DNA of 64,000 bases from Thermoanaerobacterales bacterium (GTDB lineage Bacteria; Bacillota; Thermosediminibacteria; Thermosediminibacterales; Tepidanaerobacteraceae): the NCBI GenBank assembly GCA_012840135.1, contig DUMA01000023.1, positions 1 to 64,000 of the forward strand. The letters are read 5' to 3'. Below are positions 8,540-16,934 of the stretch, in pieces (within the stretch, counting starts at the first letter, position 1; every line of letters starts with the position of its first letter). The position numbers and the translations under genes are program-made. The notes under the pieces are model-generated. The model ran no database searches. It had not been told where the DNA came from and saw only the letters and a program-made list of their open reading frames with translations.

Positions 8540-9191
8540 TTTCCGCCAGCCTCCTTTCCAGGTAACCGGTTAACTGGGAAAAAGCCAGTGTCATGACAAG
8601 ATAAAAAGCTGCCACTACAAAATAAGGTTCAAAGGGCTTATAGGTATTGCCCGCCACTATTTGGCCGGCTCTGGTCAGTTCGCCAAATCCTATAGTCGTA
8701 GCCAGGGAAGAATTCTTTAATAATGTAACGAATTCATTACCCAGCGGCGGTATCATCTTTTTAAAAGCTTGCGGCAAGATAATGTACCTCATGGCCATAG
8801 CATGACTCATGCCAAGGGAGCGGGCAGCTTCCATCTGGCCTTTTTCTACGGCAAGGATGCCGCCCCGGATGATTTCCGCCACATATCCGCCGCTGTTTAT
8901 CCCCAGGGCCATTACCGCTGCGGGATATTCCGGAATATCAATGCCAATTATTTGTGGAATACCGAAATAAAAAATTAATATCTGCACGAGGAGCGGCGTT
9001 CCCCTGATGACTTCTACATAGGCAATGCATATCCAACGTATTATGCTTATTCTGGACATCTTGCCCATTCCCACAAAAAGCCCTATGACGATCCCCATAA
9101 AGACCGCCAGGGCTGTTATTTTCACCGTCACAAGGGCTCCCTGCAAAAAGAGATTAAAGTAGGGTATTATGATAGAAAAATCAAGATCCAT
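8532..9191 (-). CDS. Polar amino-acid ABC transporter permease (HisM/GlnP type)
   Basis: About 219 aa integral membrane protein with the HisMQ fold: N-terminal [19 protein letters not shown], the [12 protein letters not shown] segment near the first third and the EAA loop [22 protein letters not shown], which contacts the ATPase. Roughly five membrane spans. The frame is open to a TTG at 9212, but the ATG at 9191 has AGGAG about 11 nt upstream and gives the usual length. A stem-loop separates it from the binding-protein gene. Confidence 0.9.
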   Translation of the reverse strand: MDLDFSIIIPYFNLFLQGALVTVKITALAVFMGIVIGLFVGMGKMSRISIIRWICIAYVEVIRGTPLLVQILIFYFGIPQIIGIDIPEYPAAVMALGINSGGYVAEIIRGGILAVEKGQMEAARSLGMSHAMAMRYIILPQAFKKMIPPLGNEFVTLLKNSSLATTIGFGELTRAGQIVAGNTYKPFEPYFVVAAFYLVMTLAFSQLTGYLERRLAESD

Positions 9192-9219
9192 GTCCTCATT
9201 TTCTCCTCTCAAAGAGTAA

Positions 9220-9237
9220 GGGCTCTGTTAAGAGCCC
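9220..9237 (-). promoter_or_regulatory. Intercistronic stem-loop between binding protein and permease
   Basis: Perfect 7-bp stem GGGCTCT-taac-AGAGCCC (minus strand) in a 55-nt gap. Such structures usually stabilise the binding-protein mRNA or attenuate downstream transcription, so that more binding protein than permease is made. Confidence 0.6.
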
Positions 9238-9246
9238 TCTTATACA

Positions 9247-10149
9247 TTACTTCTTCTCAGCGGGTTTGAAATCCACAAACCATTTTTGCACAAGTTTATC
9301 GTATTCGCCGCTGTCCTTGAGGTCTTTTAGAACCTTGTTCACCACTTCCAGAAGCTTGGTATCTTCCTTCCTTATCGGTATACCGTTTTGCTCGGAATTT
9401 AGCTTGTCGCCAGCCTTGACGAACTTATCCGGATTGAGCTTCACATAGGCATCGGCCACCACGCTGCCTACTATGGCCGCATCTATTCTTTTATTCATGA
9501 GTTCCAGCATGACCGCATCCACTCTGTCAAATTGTTTCAGTTTGGCGCCCTGGATCTTCTTTGCCTCTTCCTCGCCGGTGGTGCTGAGCTGAACACCTAT
9601 GGTCTTGCCCTTTAAATCTTCCTTGCCCTTGATGGGGCTTCCCTTATATGTTACTATCTGCTGGCCGCCATCCAGATACGGATCCGAGAAATTTACGCTC
9701 TTTTTGCGCTCTTCAGTAATGGTAAAAGCAGCAATGGCAATATCAACTTTTTTGGAAAGTAGGGCCGGTAAAACACCGTCAAAGGCCATATCCTTTATCT
9801 CCAGCTGCACGCCCAGTTCCTTGGCTATAGCTTTAGCGATGTCTATATCAAACCCCGTAATCTCATCTTTGCCGCCGGAAATATCGTGGAATTCATAAGG
9901 TGGGTAATCGGCGCTGGTGGCCATCACCAGTTTTCCGCTGCTTTTAATCTTCTCCACAATGTCCTGGTCACCGGCAGTGTTTTGATTGCTGCCGGAGCTC
10001 TGGGAATCCGCCGAGCTCTGGTTACTTCCCTGAGAAGCCTGATCCTGTTTTTGCTCTGTTGAAGATGTGCTGGACCCGCAGCCGGCCAGCAAACTTATAG
10101 CCATTAAAACAACTAAAAGTATAACCAGACCTTTTTTAAATTTCAACAT
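9247..10149 (-). CDS. Amino-acid ABC transporter substrate-binding lipoprotein
   Basis: About 300 aa. Signal peptide ending in the lipobox LLAGCG (cysteine near residue 24), a Ser/Gln/Asn-rich linker (about 25-60), then an SBP_bac_3 (cluster F) domain: KLVMATSADYPPYEFHD, GFDIDIAKAIAKELG, DMAFDGVLPALLSKKVDIAIAA and YLDGGQQIVTYKGS. It captures an amino acid outside the membrane for the permease/ATPase encoded downstream. The open frame reaches a TTG at 10173, but the ATG at 10149 with GGGG 9-10 nt upstream starts the signal peptide cleanly. Confidence 0.93.
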   Translation of the reverse strand: MLKFKKGLVILLVVLMAISLLAGCGSSTSSTEQKQDQASQGSNQSSADSQSSGSNQNTAGDQDIVEKIKSSGKLVMATSADYPPYEFHDISGGKDEITGFDIDIAKAIAKELGVQLEIKDMAFDGVLPALLSKKVDIAIAAFTITEERKKSVNFSDPYLDGGQQIVTYKGSPIKGKEDLKGKTIGVQLSTTGEEEAKKIQGAKLKQFDRVDAVMLELMNKRIDAAIVGSVVADAYVKLNPDKFVKAGDKLNSEQNGIPIRKEDTKLLEVVNKVLKDLKDSGEYDKLVQKWFVDFKPAEKK

Positions 10150-10191
10150 TATTATTATCCCCTTTTGCCTCAAAAATTAAATTCGGGTATA

Positions 10192-10220
10192 ATTATACAT
10201 TAAAAAGTATATTATTGCAA
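10192..10220 (-). promoter_or_regulatory. Promoter of amino-acid ABC transporter operon
   Basis: TTGCAA (10220-10215), 17-bp spacer, TATAAT (10197-10192) on the minus strand, about 45 nt before the start codon. Confidence 0.7.
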
Positions 10221-10285
10221 TACTCTTTTTTATTTTTGGTGCGGATAACTTACAGCCTCAAGTCCGGGTTGCAGTAAAAAATAAA

Positions 10286-10309
10286 AAGGTCCGGGTAAAA
10301 CCGGACCTT
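10286..10309 (-). terminator. Terminator after zinc-ribbon gene
   Basis: AAGGTCCGG stem pairing with CCGGACCTT around TTTTAC, followed on the minus strand by TTTTTATTTTTT. Confidence 0.85.
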
Positions 10310-10321
10310 AATTTCCCTTTT

Positions 10322-10627
10322 TTAAGCGTTCTGGGCCATGCGATGGTTCTGGTAGCAAGCGCTGCAGTACACGGGTCTATCGTTTCTGGGCTTAAAGGGA
10401 ACCTGTGTGGGTGCTCCGCAGTCGGCGCAAACAGCATCATACATCTGCTTTGGCTGCCTTCTCGAACCGCCGTCGCTCATTCTCTTTTTGCGAGCGTCTC
10501 TGCATGCTTTGCAGCGGGTCGGTTCATTCTCGAAGCCCTTTTCCGCGTAGAACTCCTGCTCTCCGGCGGTGAAAACAAACTCATTCCCACACTCTTTACA
10601 TACCAATGTTTTGTCCTGAAATGCCAT
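10322..10627 (-). CDS. Zinc-ribbon domain protein
   Basis: 101 aa, cytosolic and basic in the middle. Four CxxC pairs form two zinc ribbons: CKECG (about 15-18) with CKACRDARKK (about 38-41), and CADCG (about 69-72) with CSACYQNH (about 90-93). This is the probable zinc-binding domain family often misnamed cytochrome c551 or zf-trcl. Its role is unknown; relatives are small, abundant and thought to bind nucleic acid or partner proteins. It has its own promoter, a structured leader of about 155 nt and a strong terminator, so it is a regulated single-gene unit. Confidence 0.8.
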   Translation of the reverse strand: MAFQDKTLVCKECGNEFVFTAGEQEFYAEKGFENEPTRCKACRDARKKRMSDGGSRRQPKQMYDAVCADCGAPTQVPFKPRNDRPVYCSACYQNHRMAQNA

Positions 10628-10659
10628 TAAAAAAACCCCTCACTTTAAATGATTTTATC

Positions 10660-10784
10660 GGCATTTCCTTAGCTGACCTGGTCTTCCCCAAAAACGCCGC
10701 GTACTGCGAGTGGAACGCCACTCCTGGGAGTCGCTTCGCCTACGGCCCTGGCATCGACTTTCAACCACAGACCTAAGTTATGCC
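10660..10784 (-). ncRNA. Unidentified structured 5' leader RNA (riboswitch-like)
   Basis: GC-rich block in AT-rich flanks, starting at the predicted transcription start and ending about 30 nt before the zinc-ribbon ATG. Closing helix GGCAU..CUUAG pairs with CUAAG..AUGCC, then GGUCU pairs with AGACC. Two inner hairpins follow: AGUCG-AU-GCC pairing with GGC-GAAG-CGACU, and GAGUGG-CGUU-CCACUC. No Rfam family was recognised by eye. Confidence 0.6.
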
Positions 10785-10790
10785 TATATT

Positions 10791-10819
10791 ATTATATCTT
10801 GAATTTCTAAAAAATGCAA
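10791..10819 (-). promoter_or_regulatory. Promoter of leader RNA / zinc-ribbon gene
   Basis: TTGCAT (10819-10814), 17-bp spacer, TATAAT (10796-10791) on the minus strand; the expected start site coincides with the first base pairs of the structured leader. Confidence 0.75.
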
Positions 10820-10838
10820 GAAAAAAAATAATCATCTT

Positions 10839-11297
10839 TCACTTTTTTGTATCGATAAAACCACCAAAACCGCTTCGGCCTTCTATAACCCCATAGCCTT
10901 TGAGAGCTTTGCCTGCTTGTCTTGCATCATTTATACTATTCGAGATATGCAACTGCAATTCCCGGGCATCCTTTAGATTCTTATCGTCCTGTTTTTTTAT
11001 CTCTTTTAATAGGGCTACAGCCTCTTCGTAAAATACACCGAGTTCGCCATCCCGCTTTATTTCCTCAACAATGTCATCTTTTTCTTTGACCATCCCCGCC
11101 ATATTCTTTGTAATTTCATCAAAATCGCTGATGGCCTTTCCCCTGAGTTCCAGCCACTTCAAAATTTCCGACGTATCCTTTTTTCTTATGGCTTCCTCGA
11201 TATTCCGGGTATGTATTTGTATTTCCTTTAATATCTTGAGTTTTTTATCCATCAGCAGCTTTATTCTTTCTCTTACTTTTTTATCTTGTAAAATCAT
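10839..11297 (-). CDS. Probable flagellar export chaperone, FliT-like
   Basis: 152 aa, almost entirely helical and highly charged, last gene of the flaG-fliD-fliS cluster and overlapping fliS by 17 nt. In Bacillus the gene in this place is fliT, the chaperone for the filament cap protein FliD. Length and predicted coiled-coil character fit, but sequence similarity is weak, so the name rests mainly on position. The C-terminus (GYGVIEGRSGFGGFIDTKK) is unstructured-looking. A FlgN-type chaperone is the alternative; another such gene lies at 45537. Confidence 0.65.
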   Translation of the reverse strand: MILQDKKVRERIKLLMDKKLKILKEIQIHTRNIEEAIRKKDTSEILKWLELRGKAISDFDEITKNMAGMVKEKDDIVEEIKRDGELGVFYEEAVALLKEIKKQDDKNLKDARELQLHISNSINDARQAGKALKGYGVIEGRSGFGGFIDTKK

Positions 11298-11670
11298 CGC
11301 CTACCGCCTTTAACTTCTTCGAAGCCTCATACCACGTGTTTCTCAGGTCCTCTATCATGGGCTCTATCTCATCCAGTATTTCCACACTCTTTTTAACATT
11401 AGCCTGGATGAGTTTATCATTTATAAAATTATACAGGCTTCTAAGATTTTTTGAAATTTCTATATCCATATTGAGGTTTATGTTGAGCTCCGAAATAATG
11501 TCCTGGGCCTTGACAAGATTGTAGTTGGCCTGTCCAAAATCCTTTTCTTCTATAGCCTTCCGAGCAAGCTTTATAAACTTTATGGCGCCATCGTAGAGCA
11601 TTATAAGAAGTTGCTGCGGTGATGCCAGCATTATGGTATTTCTCTGATACTGTTCATATGCATTGATCAT
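11281..11670 (-). CDS. fliS: Flagellar secretion chaperone FliS
   Basis: 129 aa four-helix chaperone that binds the C-terminus of flagellin in the cytosol and escorts it to the export gate. Diagnostic N-terminus MINAYEQYQRNTIMLASP and LLIMLYDGAIKFI, then the AQDIISELNINLNMDIEISKNL region. SD AGGAGGGG 6 nt before the ATG. It lies between fliD and the FliT-like gene in one operon. FliS also interacts with FlgM and FliW in Bacillus, linking it to the regulators at 41.9 and 46.1 kb. Confidence 0.95.
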   Translation of the reverse strand: MINAYEQYQRNTIMLASPQQLLIMLYDGAIKFIKLARKAIEEKDFGQANYNLVKAQDIISELNINLNMDIEISKNLRSLYNFINDKLIQANVKKSVEILDEIEPMIEDLRNTWYEASKKLKAVGDDFTR

Positions 11671-11703
11671 AATATGCCCCTCCTTAAAAACAACTCAATC
11701 TTT

Positions 11704-13602
11704 TTATCCCTGACTCATGCCGCTCAGTTGCTGGGAAAGCCACATGCTCTGCTGGTTCATGTAGGCTATGGCCTGCTCCATCTGGGTAAACTGGTTATAG
11801 TACCGCTCTTCGATCCTGAGAAGCTGGTCCTCCATATTCGAAATCCTGTCGCTTATGTCCTTTACCTGCTTGCCGAGGATGCTGTTGTCAAACAGCTGGT
11901 AATCTCCTCCGCCGGCCTTTTCGGTGATGCTGTCCATGCCGGATTTCAATATATCGTACAACCTTACGGCAACACCGTCATTCTCTGTGTTTTTATCGTC
12001 CGAGGATGCAGTAAATAAATTTGCCACAGTATTCGGGTCCTTTGTCAGGGCATCTCTGAGCTTGTTTTCATCAAGATAAAGCTTACCCTTTTCCCAGTAG
12101 CCGCCCGTTGTTATCCCTATTTCGCTCAATGTATCCATATCCGACCTAAGACCGCTGACAGGAGTATAAATGGCTTCCCTCATCTTGTTTATGATGCCCG
12201 AAAGCAGCGGGTCGGACCGCAAAAGCCCGCTTTTTGCCTTTTCCTCCCACAGCGTTATATCACTATCCTTCATTTCCTTTTTCTGTTCATCGGTCAGGGG
12301 GGGATAATCCCTGTAGCGCGTCTCAGAAAGTTTCTGGTTTATGGCATCAATAGTCTCATTATACTTGTCGATAAAACCTTTGATATTTGCGACAACAGAA
12401 TCGATGTCGGATTCTATTTTAAGGGTAGCGGTATCGGTCATGGTTTGTCTAAGATTGAATTGGATACCACTTAAAGTAAAGCTATTTGTCGTTTTTTCTA
12501 TATAAATGTCGTTAAAAGTAATCTTGGCGTTTGTTCCGTAAGCAGTATCGGCTGTATCTATCTGCAAAGCCCCTGATGATCCAAATAAATTGCCTGATGT
12601 ATTTACGATACTTACTGAAGAACTTATACCCGTATCCTTCGATTTTATAACGACTTTATCCGTAACGGAATCATAATATGCATTCACATTGGCATCCGGA
12701 TCGGAATTAATCTTTTCTAATATATCGTTCAACGAATAATCTTTTTCGGCTCCGGTATCACTCAAATCAAAACTGAAACTTTTTCCGTTTATAGTAAAAG
12801 ACAAAGTATAATTGGCAGTTCCACCAAACGGATCATTTGTGAATTTTGCATATTCCGTTCTTAATGAAGCATTCGGGTTAATCTTATAATAATCTCCATT
12901 TTGAAACCCCAGGCTTTCTAAAACGTTCGCTGTAGGAGACTCTTTAAGAACTATAGAGGGCTTGTACGCACCGGCAGGTTGAAAAGTTAGGCTCGATCCA
13001 TTTAATCCTACCGTCACTTGATTTTCTCCGAATAATTTATCAATTTGAGTCTGTATATCAGTTTTTAAATCAGTTAATGTATTTCCTGTGGATCCATCAT
13101 ACCGCTTCTGCGGAAGCACTACTGTTTTTTCAATGCCATCAACAGAGATGATGAATTGATTATTGGTGGTAGTATCGATGGGATAGTTAGCTAAGTCAAG
13201 GGGATTTCCTTGTAATACTCTAGAAATAGAACCGGAACTTTCTTTTTTGGCGCTGGATGCTAATTGTACAACTTTGATAGTGTAGTCTCCGGGCACTGCA
13301 GCAGAACCTGCCGTTGCAGTAAAATAATTATCCGATGAAGCACCGGAGGGCATGGTCCCGGTAGCTTTATATTTCAAGTAAGTTCCCTGCAACTTCATGT
13401 TGAATACATTATCATACAGCGCTTTGAGCTTCAGATTCATATCCCGGTAGTCCTGCTGCTGCCACTCTATGAGCTGCTTTTGCTGGTATAATTTGTCCAC
13501 TCTGGTGCGTTCGGCTTTCATAAGATCCGACACTATCTGGTCCACATCAATACCGGATACAAGGCCGCTCACGCGGAAGGTATTGGAAATATAACTTGCC
13601 AT
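11704..13602 (-). CDS. fliD: Flagellar filament cap protein FliD (HAP2)
   Basis: About 632 aa. N-terminal FliD_N domain with the family signature FRVSGLVSGIDVDQIVSDLM, then a coiled-coil stretch (LYQQKQLIEWQQQDYRDMN). A variable exposed middle part, rich in Thr/Ser/Asp, covers about residues 110-400. The C-terminal FliD_C domain has SETRYRDYPPLTDEQKKEM and LRDALTKDPNTVANLF, and ends in a long helix (MEDQLLRIEERYYNQFTQM). It caps the growing filament and folds flagellin. ATG at 13602 chosen because GAGGTG stands 6 nt upstream; the frame opens 9 nt earlier at a GTG. Confidence 0.95.
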   Translation of the reverse strand: MASYISNTFRVSGLVSGIDVDQIVSDLMKAERTRVDKLYQQKQLIEWQQQDYRDMNLKLKALYDNVFNMKLQGTYLKYKATGTMPSGASSDNYFTATAGSAAVPGDYTIKVVQLASSAKKESSGSISRVLQGNPLDLANYPIDTTTNNQFIISVDGIEKTVVLPQKRYDGSTGNTLTDLKTDIQTQIDKLFGENQVTVGLNGSSLTFQPAGAYKPSIVLKESPTANVLESLGFQNGDYYKINPNASLRTEYAKFTNDPFGGTANYTLSFTINGKSFSFDLSDTGAEKDYSLNDILEKINSDPDANVNAYYDSVTDKVVIKSKDTGISSSVSIVNTSGNLFGSSGALQIDTADTAYGTNAKITFNDIYIEKTTNSFTLSGIQFNLRQTMTDTATLKIESDIDSVVANIKGFIDKYNETIDAINQKLSETRYRDYPPLTDEQKKEMKDSDITLWEEKAKSGLLRSDPLLSGIINKMREAIYTPVSGLRSDMDTLSEIGITTGGYWEKGKLYLDENKLRDALTKDPNTVANLFTASSDDKNTENDGVAVRLYDILKSGMDSITEKAGGGDYQLFDNSILGKQVKDISDRISNMEDQLLRIEERYYNQFTQMEQAIAYMNQQSMWLSQQLSGMSQG

Positions 13603-13691
13603 TTCTTGCACCTCTTTTCAATATATACACATACACTTTCCCTCTGCTATGGCCCGATCACCCGGCTTTACCGGCTTTTAATCTATGCATA

Positions 13692-14072
13692 TTACACTTT
13701 CCTATCTATTATGAGCCCTACCTGCTTCCATATGTTTGCGATAAGATCTAAAAACTTTTCCGGCGGAATTTCGCTTATAAGCTCATTCGTATTCATATCG
13801 TAAATCCTGACAATTACCCTTTTGGTCTCTTCATGGATGGAAAACTCAAACCGGGTATTTTTTATCTCCAGGGCGAACTTTTTTAGCCCGTCGGTGAATT
13901 CTCTAAAATCCCCTTCCCCGGCGGTTTTTTTAAAATTCCCTTCTTCCGCCGCGGCCATTTCTGTAAAAAGAGGGGCTTTCAAATCCTCCATCGGAGCTTT
14001 TAATGCCGTCTCTGACCCGCTCACGGATCTTTCCACTTGAAAGTTTAAACTTTTTATACTCCCTATCTGCAC
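13692..14072 (-). CDS. flaG: FlaG family flagellar protein (YvyC)
   Basis: 126 aa; residues ~60-126 form the FlaG domain (LKFALEIKNTRFEFSIHEE, VIVRIYDMNTNELISEIPPEKFLD). Members influence filament length and are usually encoded next to fliD, as here. GTG start with AAGGGTGA seven bases upstream. It is the promoter-proximal gene of flaG-fliD-fliS-fliT; upstream the flagellar locus is interrupted by the accessory island. Confidence 0.88.
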   Translation of the reverse strand: MQIGSIKSLNFQVERSVSGSETALKAPMEDLKAPLFTEMAAAEEGNFKKTAGEGDFREFTDGLKKFALEIKNTRFEFSIHEETKRVIVRIYDMNTNELISEIPPEKFLDLIANIWKQVGLIIDRKV

Positions 14073-14331
14073 AAAACTTCACCCTTTTTAAATGGTTTCG
14101 GACAGCTTTGATACGGTTCACTATTCATATATTTTTTCAGCCAAATACTTTCTTTTACTTAAATTATCGGATTACATTTTTACTTAAATTAAATCGAAAT
14201 ATCACTTATTTTGGCAAATACAGGTTATTAAATTAATATACTTTGATATTCCTAATCGCTTATACAATTTTTCTCTTAAAATCTTTGTTTATTATTTAGA
14301 GCTAAAATTATTGTTTTCATTAAATTACTTA
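14073..14331. other. AT-rich spacer without recognised gene
   Basis: Left boundary of accessory island 2. No credible ORF, RBS-start pair or hairpin was seen. Confidence 0.5.
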
Positions 14332-14611
14332 TTATTCAATTACTACCACCGGAATATCTAACATCCTGGCAGCATCTATTAACTTTGAATCTTATTGCTA
14401 AGTTCTGTCTACATAGTTCTTATGTAGTATTTCGTACCTTTTAACTCTATTTCTGCAAATTTTAATTTGTTGATTTCTTCCCGGATCACTTCTGGTGAGG
14501 CATCGATAATTCCTGCCTTATTGAGCTCGTATTCAAGTTTTCTTTCCAGAAGAAATGCAAGAAAGCAAATGGCAAAGTATTATAAGCGTCGAGAATTTCT
14601 TCGGGTTTCAT
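14332..14611 (-). pseudogene. Transposase C-terminal remnant (IS1634-like), degenerate
   Basis: Read on the minus strand with several frame changes it gives MKPEEILDAYNT, then ERKLEYELNKAGIIDAS, PEVIREEINKLKFAEIE, LKGTKYYIRT and DSKLIDAARMLDIPVVVIE before a stop. The layout (helix, then an EVIREEI-type segment, then a short beta C-terminus) resembles the C-terminal end of IS1634/IS4-type transposases. The very 3' end recurs at 25718-25780. Only a fossil; family assignment is from memory. Confidence 0.5.
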
Positions 14612-14644
14612 ATTCTTTTCACTGGTTGTTATTTTTATAAACTA

Positions 14645-14673
14645 TTGTCACGTCTTATAAGACGTGTTATTAT
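14645..14673 (+). promoter_or_regulatory. hicAB promoter with embedded palindromic operator
   Basis: TTGTCA (14645-14650), 17-bp spacer, TATTAT (14668-14673). The perfect 18-bp palindrome CACGTCTTATAAGACGTG (14649-14666) fills the spacer. HicB antitoxins autorepress their promoter through a C-terminal DNA-binding domain, so this is the likely operator. Confidence 0.75.
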
Positions 14674-14697
14674 TTAATTGTCAGGAGGAGAAAGTAA

Positions 14698-14889
14698 ATG
14701 AAATCGTACTCATCAAGAGAAGTAATTAAAATACTCGAACAGAACTGATGGTACTTAAAAAGAGTAGTCGGAGACCATTACCAATACTCAGATGGCCATA
14801 GATTGGCAACAATTAGACACCCAGTTAAAGATATAGGAATAAAAAACTTAAAGAGTATTGAAAAACAAACAGGGATTAAATTCAATTAA
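14698..14889 (+). pseudogene. hicA: HicA mRNA-interferase toxin with in-frame TGA
   Basis: The frame gives MKSYSSREVIKILEQN, stop (TGA at 14746-14748), then WYLKRVVGDHYQYSDGHRLA, TIRHPVKDIGIKNLKSIEKQ, TGIKFN, stop. Normal HicA reads ..LEQNGW.., so one base change (GGA to TGA) interrupts the gene. The double-stranded-RNA-binding fold and the catalytic His (GDHYQY) follow the stop. SD AGGAGGAG is good. It is 45 nt upstream of an intact hicB. No other damage is visible, suggesting recent toxin loss. Confidence 0.88.
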
Positions 14890-14934
14890 TCCCCAACTTT
14901 TCTTTTCCTGAAAAACTAAAAGGAGCTTATTTTT

Positions 14935-15345
14935 GTGAAAAAGGATATTTACGTTTTTCCAGCTATATTAACTCAGTATGAAGGCAATATTGGCATTACA
15001 TTCCCCGATTTACCCGGTTGCGTGTCTAACGCTAAAAATATGGATGAGGCCGTCAAAAATGCCAAGGAAGCTTTAGCACTTCATCTTTTCGGTATGGAGG
15101 AAGATGGCATTGATATCCCTTCTCCTTCATCTATCAATAATTTAAAATTAGATTCAAATGAAATTCCATTACTGGTTGAAGTTTATATGCCTTTATACCG
15201 CAATGCTATTGAATCTTCAACAGTGAAAACAACTGTAACTATGCCTCAATGGCTAAAATCCTTAGCTGAAAAAAAGAATGTTAACTTCTCTCAATTGCTT
15301 CAATCAGCTTTAAAAGAATATTTAGGTATTCACGATAGGCAGTAA
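14935..15345 (+). CDS. hicB: HicB-type antitoxin
   Basis: 136 aa. N-terminal RNase-H-like HicB fold (VFPAILTQYEGNIGITFPD, LPGCVSNAKNMDEAVKNAKE, ALALHLFGMEEDG) that would bind HicA, and a C-terminal ribbon-helix-helix DNA-binding part (TVKTTVTMPQWLKSLAEKKN, NFSQLLQSALKEYL). GTG start with AAAGGAG 9 nt upstream. It should repress the promoter at 14645. With hicA broken it is an orphan antitoxin. Confidence 0.9.
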   Translation: MKKDIYVFPAILTQYEGNIGITFPDLPGCVSNAKNMDEAVKNAKEALALHLFGMEEDGIDIPSPSSINNLKLDSNEIPLLVEVYMPLYRNAIESSTVKTTVTMPQWLKSLAEKKNVNFSQLLQSALKEYLGIHDRQ

Positions 15346-15764
15346 TGGCCTTTTTAGGTTTTGCGATACAAATAATTGTGTTTACATTTTCACTGCAATC
15401 TGACTTTGACACTTTAGATCCTAAAACCCGCATAAAATGAGCATTCTTATCCTGAAAAAAGGCCAGTTTACCACCCCCTTTTGCCGGGCATCCGGAAAAG
15501 GGAACCCTGTCGTTTCTAGCTGAATATTTCATATTCCAGGCTTTTGTAATGCTTTCCAAAAGCTTGGAATGACAGGTATTTCAAGGCATGGTACCTAAGG
15601 CTCGGTAATTGAACTGTTCGCCTTCAGTATCACTATAAAAAACTTTGATTTCCCCAAGCTATCAACAACAAGTCAGGCTGAGCCATCGTTCAGCCTTTTG
15701 CTATGTTCTGAAATAAAAAAGTTGCACAATAATAAATTTATGCACGGCTTTATCAAGATTCTTA
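15346..15764. other. Intergenic stretch of probable insertion debris
   Basis: No start/RBS-supported gene. A stem-loop AGGCTGA-gccatcg-TTCAGCCT is visible near 15673-15694. A minus ORF at 15281-15559 runs into hicB and lacks an RBS. It precedes the IS left end and is probably mobile-element residue. Confidence 0.4.
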
Positions 15765-16881
15765 CTCAACTTTCGCAGATCAAACTATAGGTACAAACCT
15801 TGATAAATCAATAAAAATAAGCAAACAAAAATGCAAGAAGCTTCCTTTTTGTGATATAATGGAATTGGACAAAATATACAAGAAAGGAAGATCCTTGCAA
15901 TGTCCATTATATCACATTATAACGAAAATGAAAACCACTTTTCCTCAACTGTTGACAATTTTTTAAAAGAAAATCGTATAGGGTTCCTACTAAAACAGAG
16001 CAATTTCTATAAGGAAAAGGGAATTTCATGCTATGCTGTTTTCAAGTTTCTGTTCACTCTTGTATTCTCTGGTAAGAATCTTTACAGGATTCTGGAGTCG
16101 CAAAATTCCAATTTGCCCTTTGCCAAGGATGTCATATATAGATTCCTGAACTCTATATATTATAACTGGCAGAAGTTTCTTATGTTGCTGGCATCATCCA
16201 TAATCCGCAGCAAGTTGGTAGGTTTGACATCGGACAACCGTGTCAATGTCCTAATAATAGACGATTCTATATACAGTAGGAATAGAAGCAAGGTTGTCGA
16301 ACTTTTAGCCAGAGTAAGAGACCATGTGGCACAAAAATACGTTAAGGGGTTCAGACTTCTCACCCTTGGATGGTCTGATGGAAATACCTTCATCCCGCTC
16401 GGCTTCAACCTCTTGAGTGCACAAACTTCTGAAAACAGGTTGCAACCTATGAACAGTGAAATTGATAAAAGGAGCATAGGCTACAAGCGCCGAATTTCTT
16501 CACTCGCGAAAGAAACCGATGCCATGATAGACCTGCTAAAACAGGCAGTGGAGAATAACATCCCTGCAAAATATGTGCTGTTTGATAGCTGGTTTACTTA
16601 CCCAAGCATATTGTTGAAGATCCTCGGATTAAACCTCCACGTCATAGCCATGGTTAAGAACATGAAGAAAATTTATTACAGTTTTCAAGGCAAAAGAATG
16701 AGCCTTCAGTCTATATATTCTTGCGTAAGAAAAAAACGCGGTAAGGCAAAGATACTTTCATCAGTTGTAGTTGGTATCGGCACTGACAATGATGGTAATG
16801 AAGTTCTTGCAAAGATTGTATTTGTAAGGGACTCGCAACAGATCTCGCAACTGGCTTGCCATTATTTCTACAGATACAACG
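15765..16881 (+). mobile_element. IS4-family element, left-end fragment (copy A)
   Basis: Begins with the terminal repeat CTCAACTTTCGCAG (15765-15778), followed by about 120 nt of leader and the transposase gene. It is cut off at 16881, exactly where a second copy of the same terminal repeat starts. The right end of this copy is missing. The family identification is by transposase character. Confidence 0.7.
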
Positions 16882-16934
16882 CTCAACTTTCGCAGGAACA
16901 TAAAGCGAGCTTTTCCCTGATAAAAGTGGGCTAA
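15900..16934 (+). pseudogene. Truncated DDE transposase, IS4 family
   Basis: 344 codons open, of which about 315 are genuine. DDE features: LIIDDSIYSRNRSKVVELLA (first Asp), FRLLTLGWSDGNTFIPL, and YVLFDSWFTYPSILLKIL (second Asp). The Glu-containing C-terminal YREKWxIE-type region is absent. Near 16835 the frame slips: RSRNWLAIISTDTTLN, expected for the protein, is in another frame. Then the gene meets an inverted IS end at 16882. Overlapping upstream sequence AGAAAGGAAG serves as SD. Inactive as a transposase. Confidence 0.85.

Noticed and set aside
10660-10784. Leader RNA as ydaO/c-di-AMP riboswitch, SRP RNA or 6S RNA
   Set aside because: Short matches (GTCAGCTAA, ACCAGGTCAG) are present, but the required core motifs and overall architecture of those RNAs are absent.
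15281-15559. 92-codon minus ORF overlapping hicB
   Set aside because: Overlaps the intact antitoxin, has no SD and no family resemblance; treated as insertion debris.
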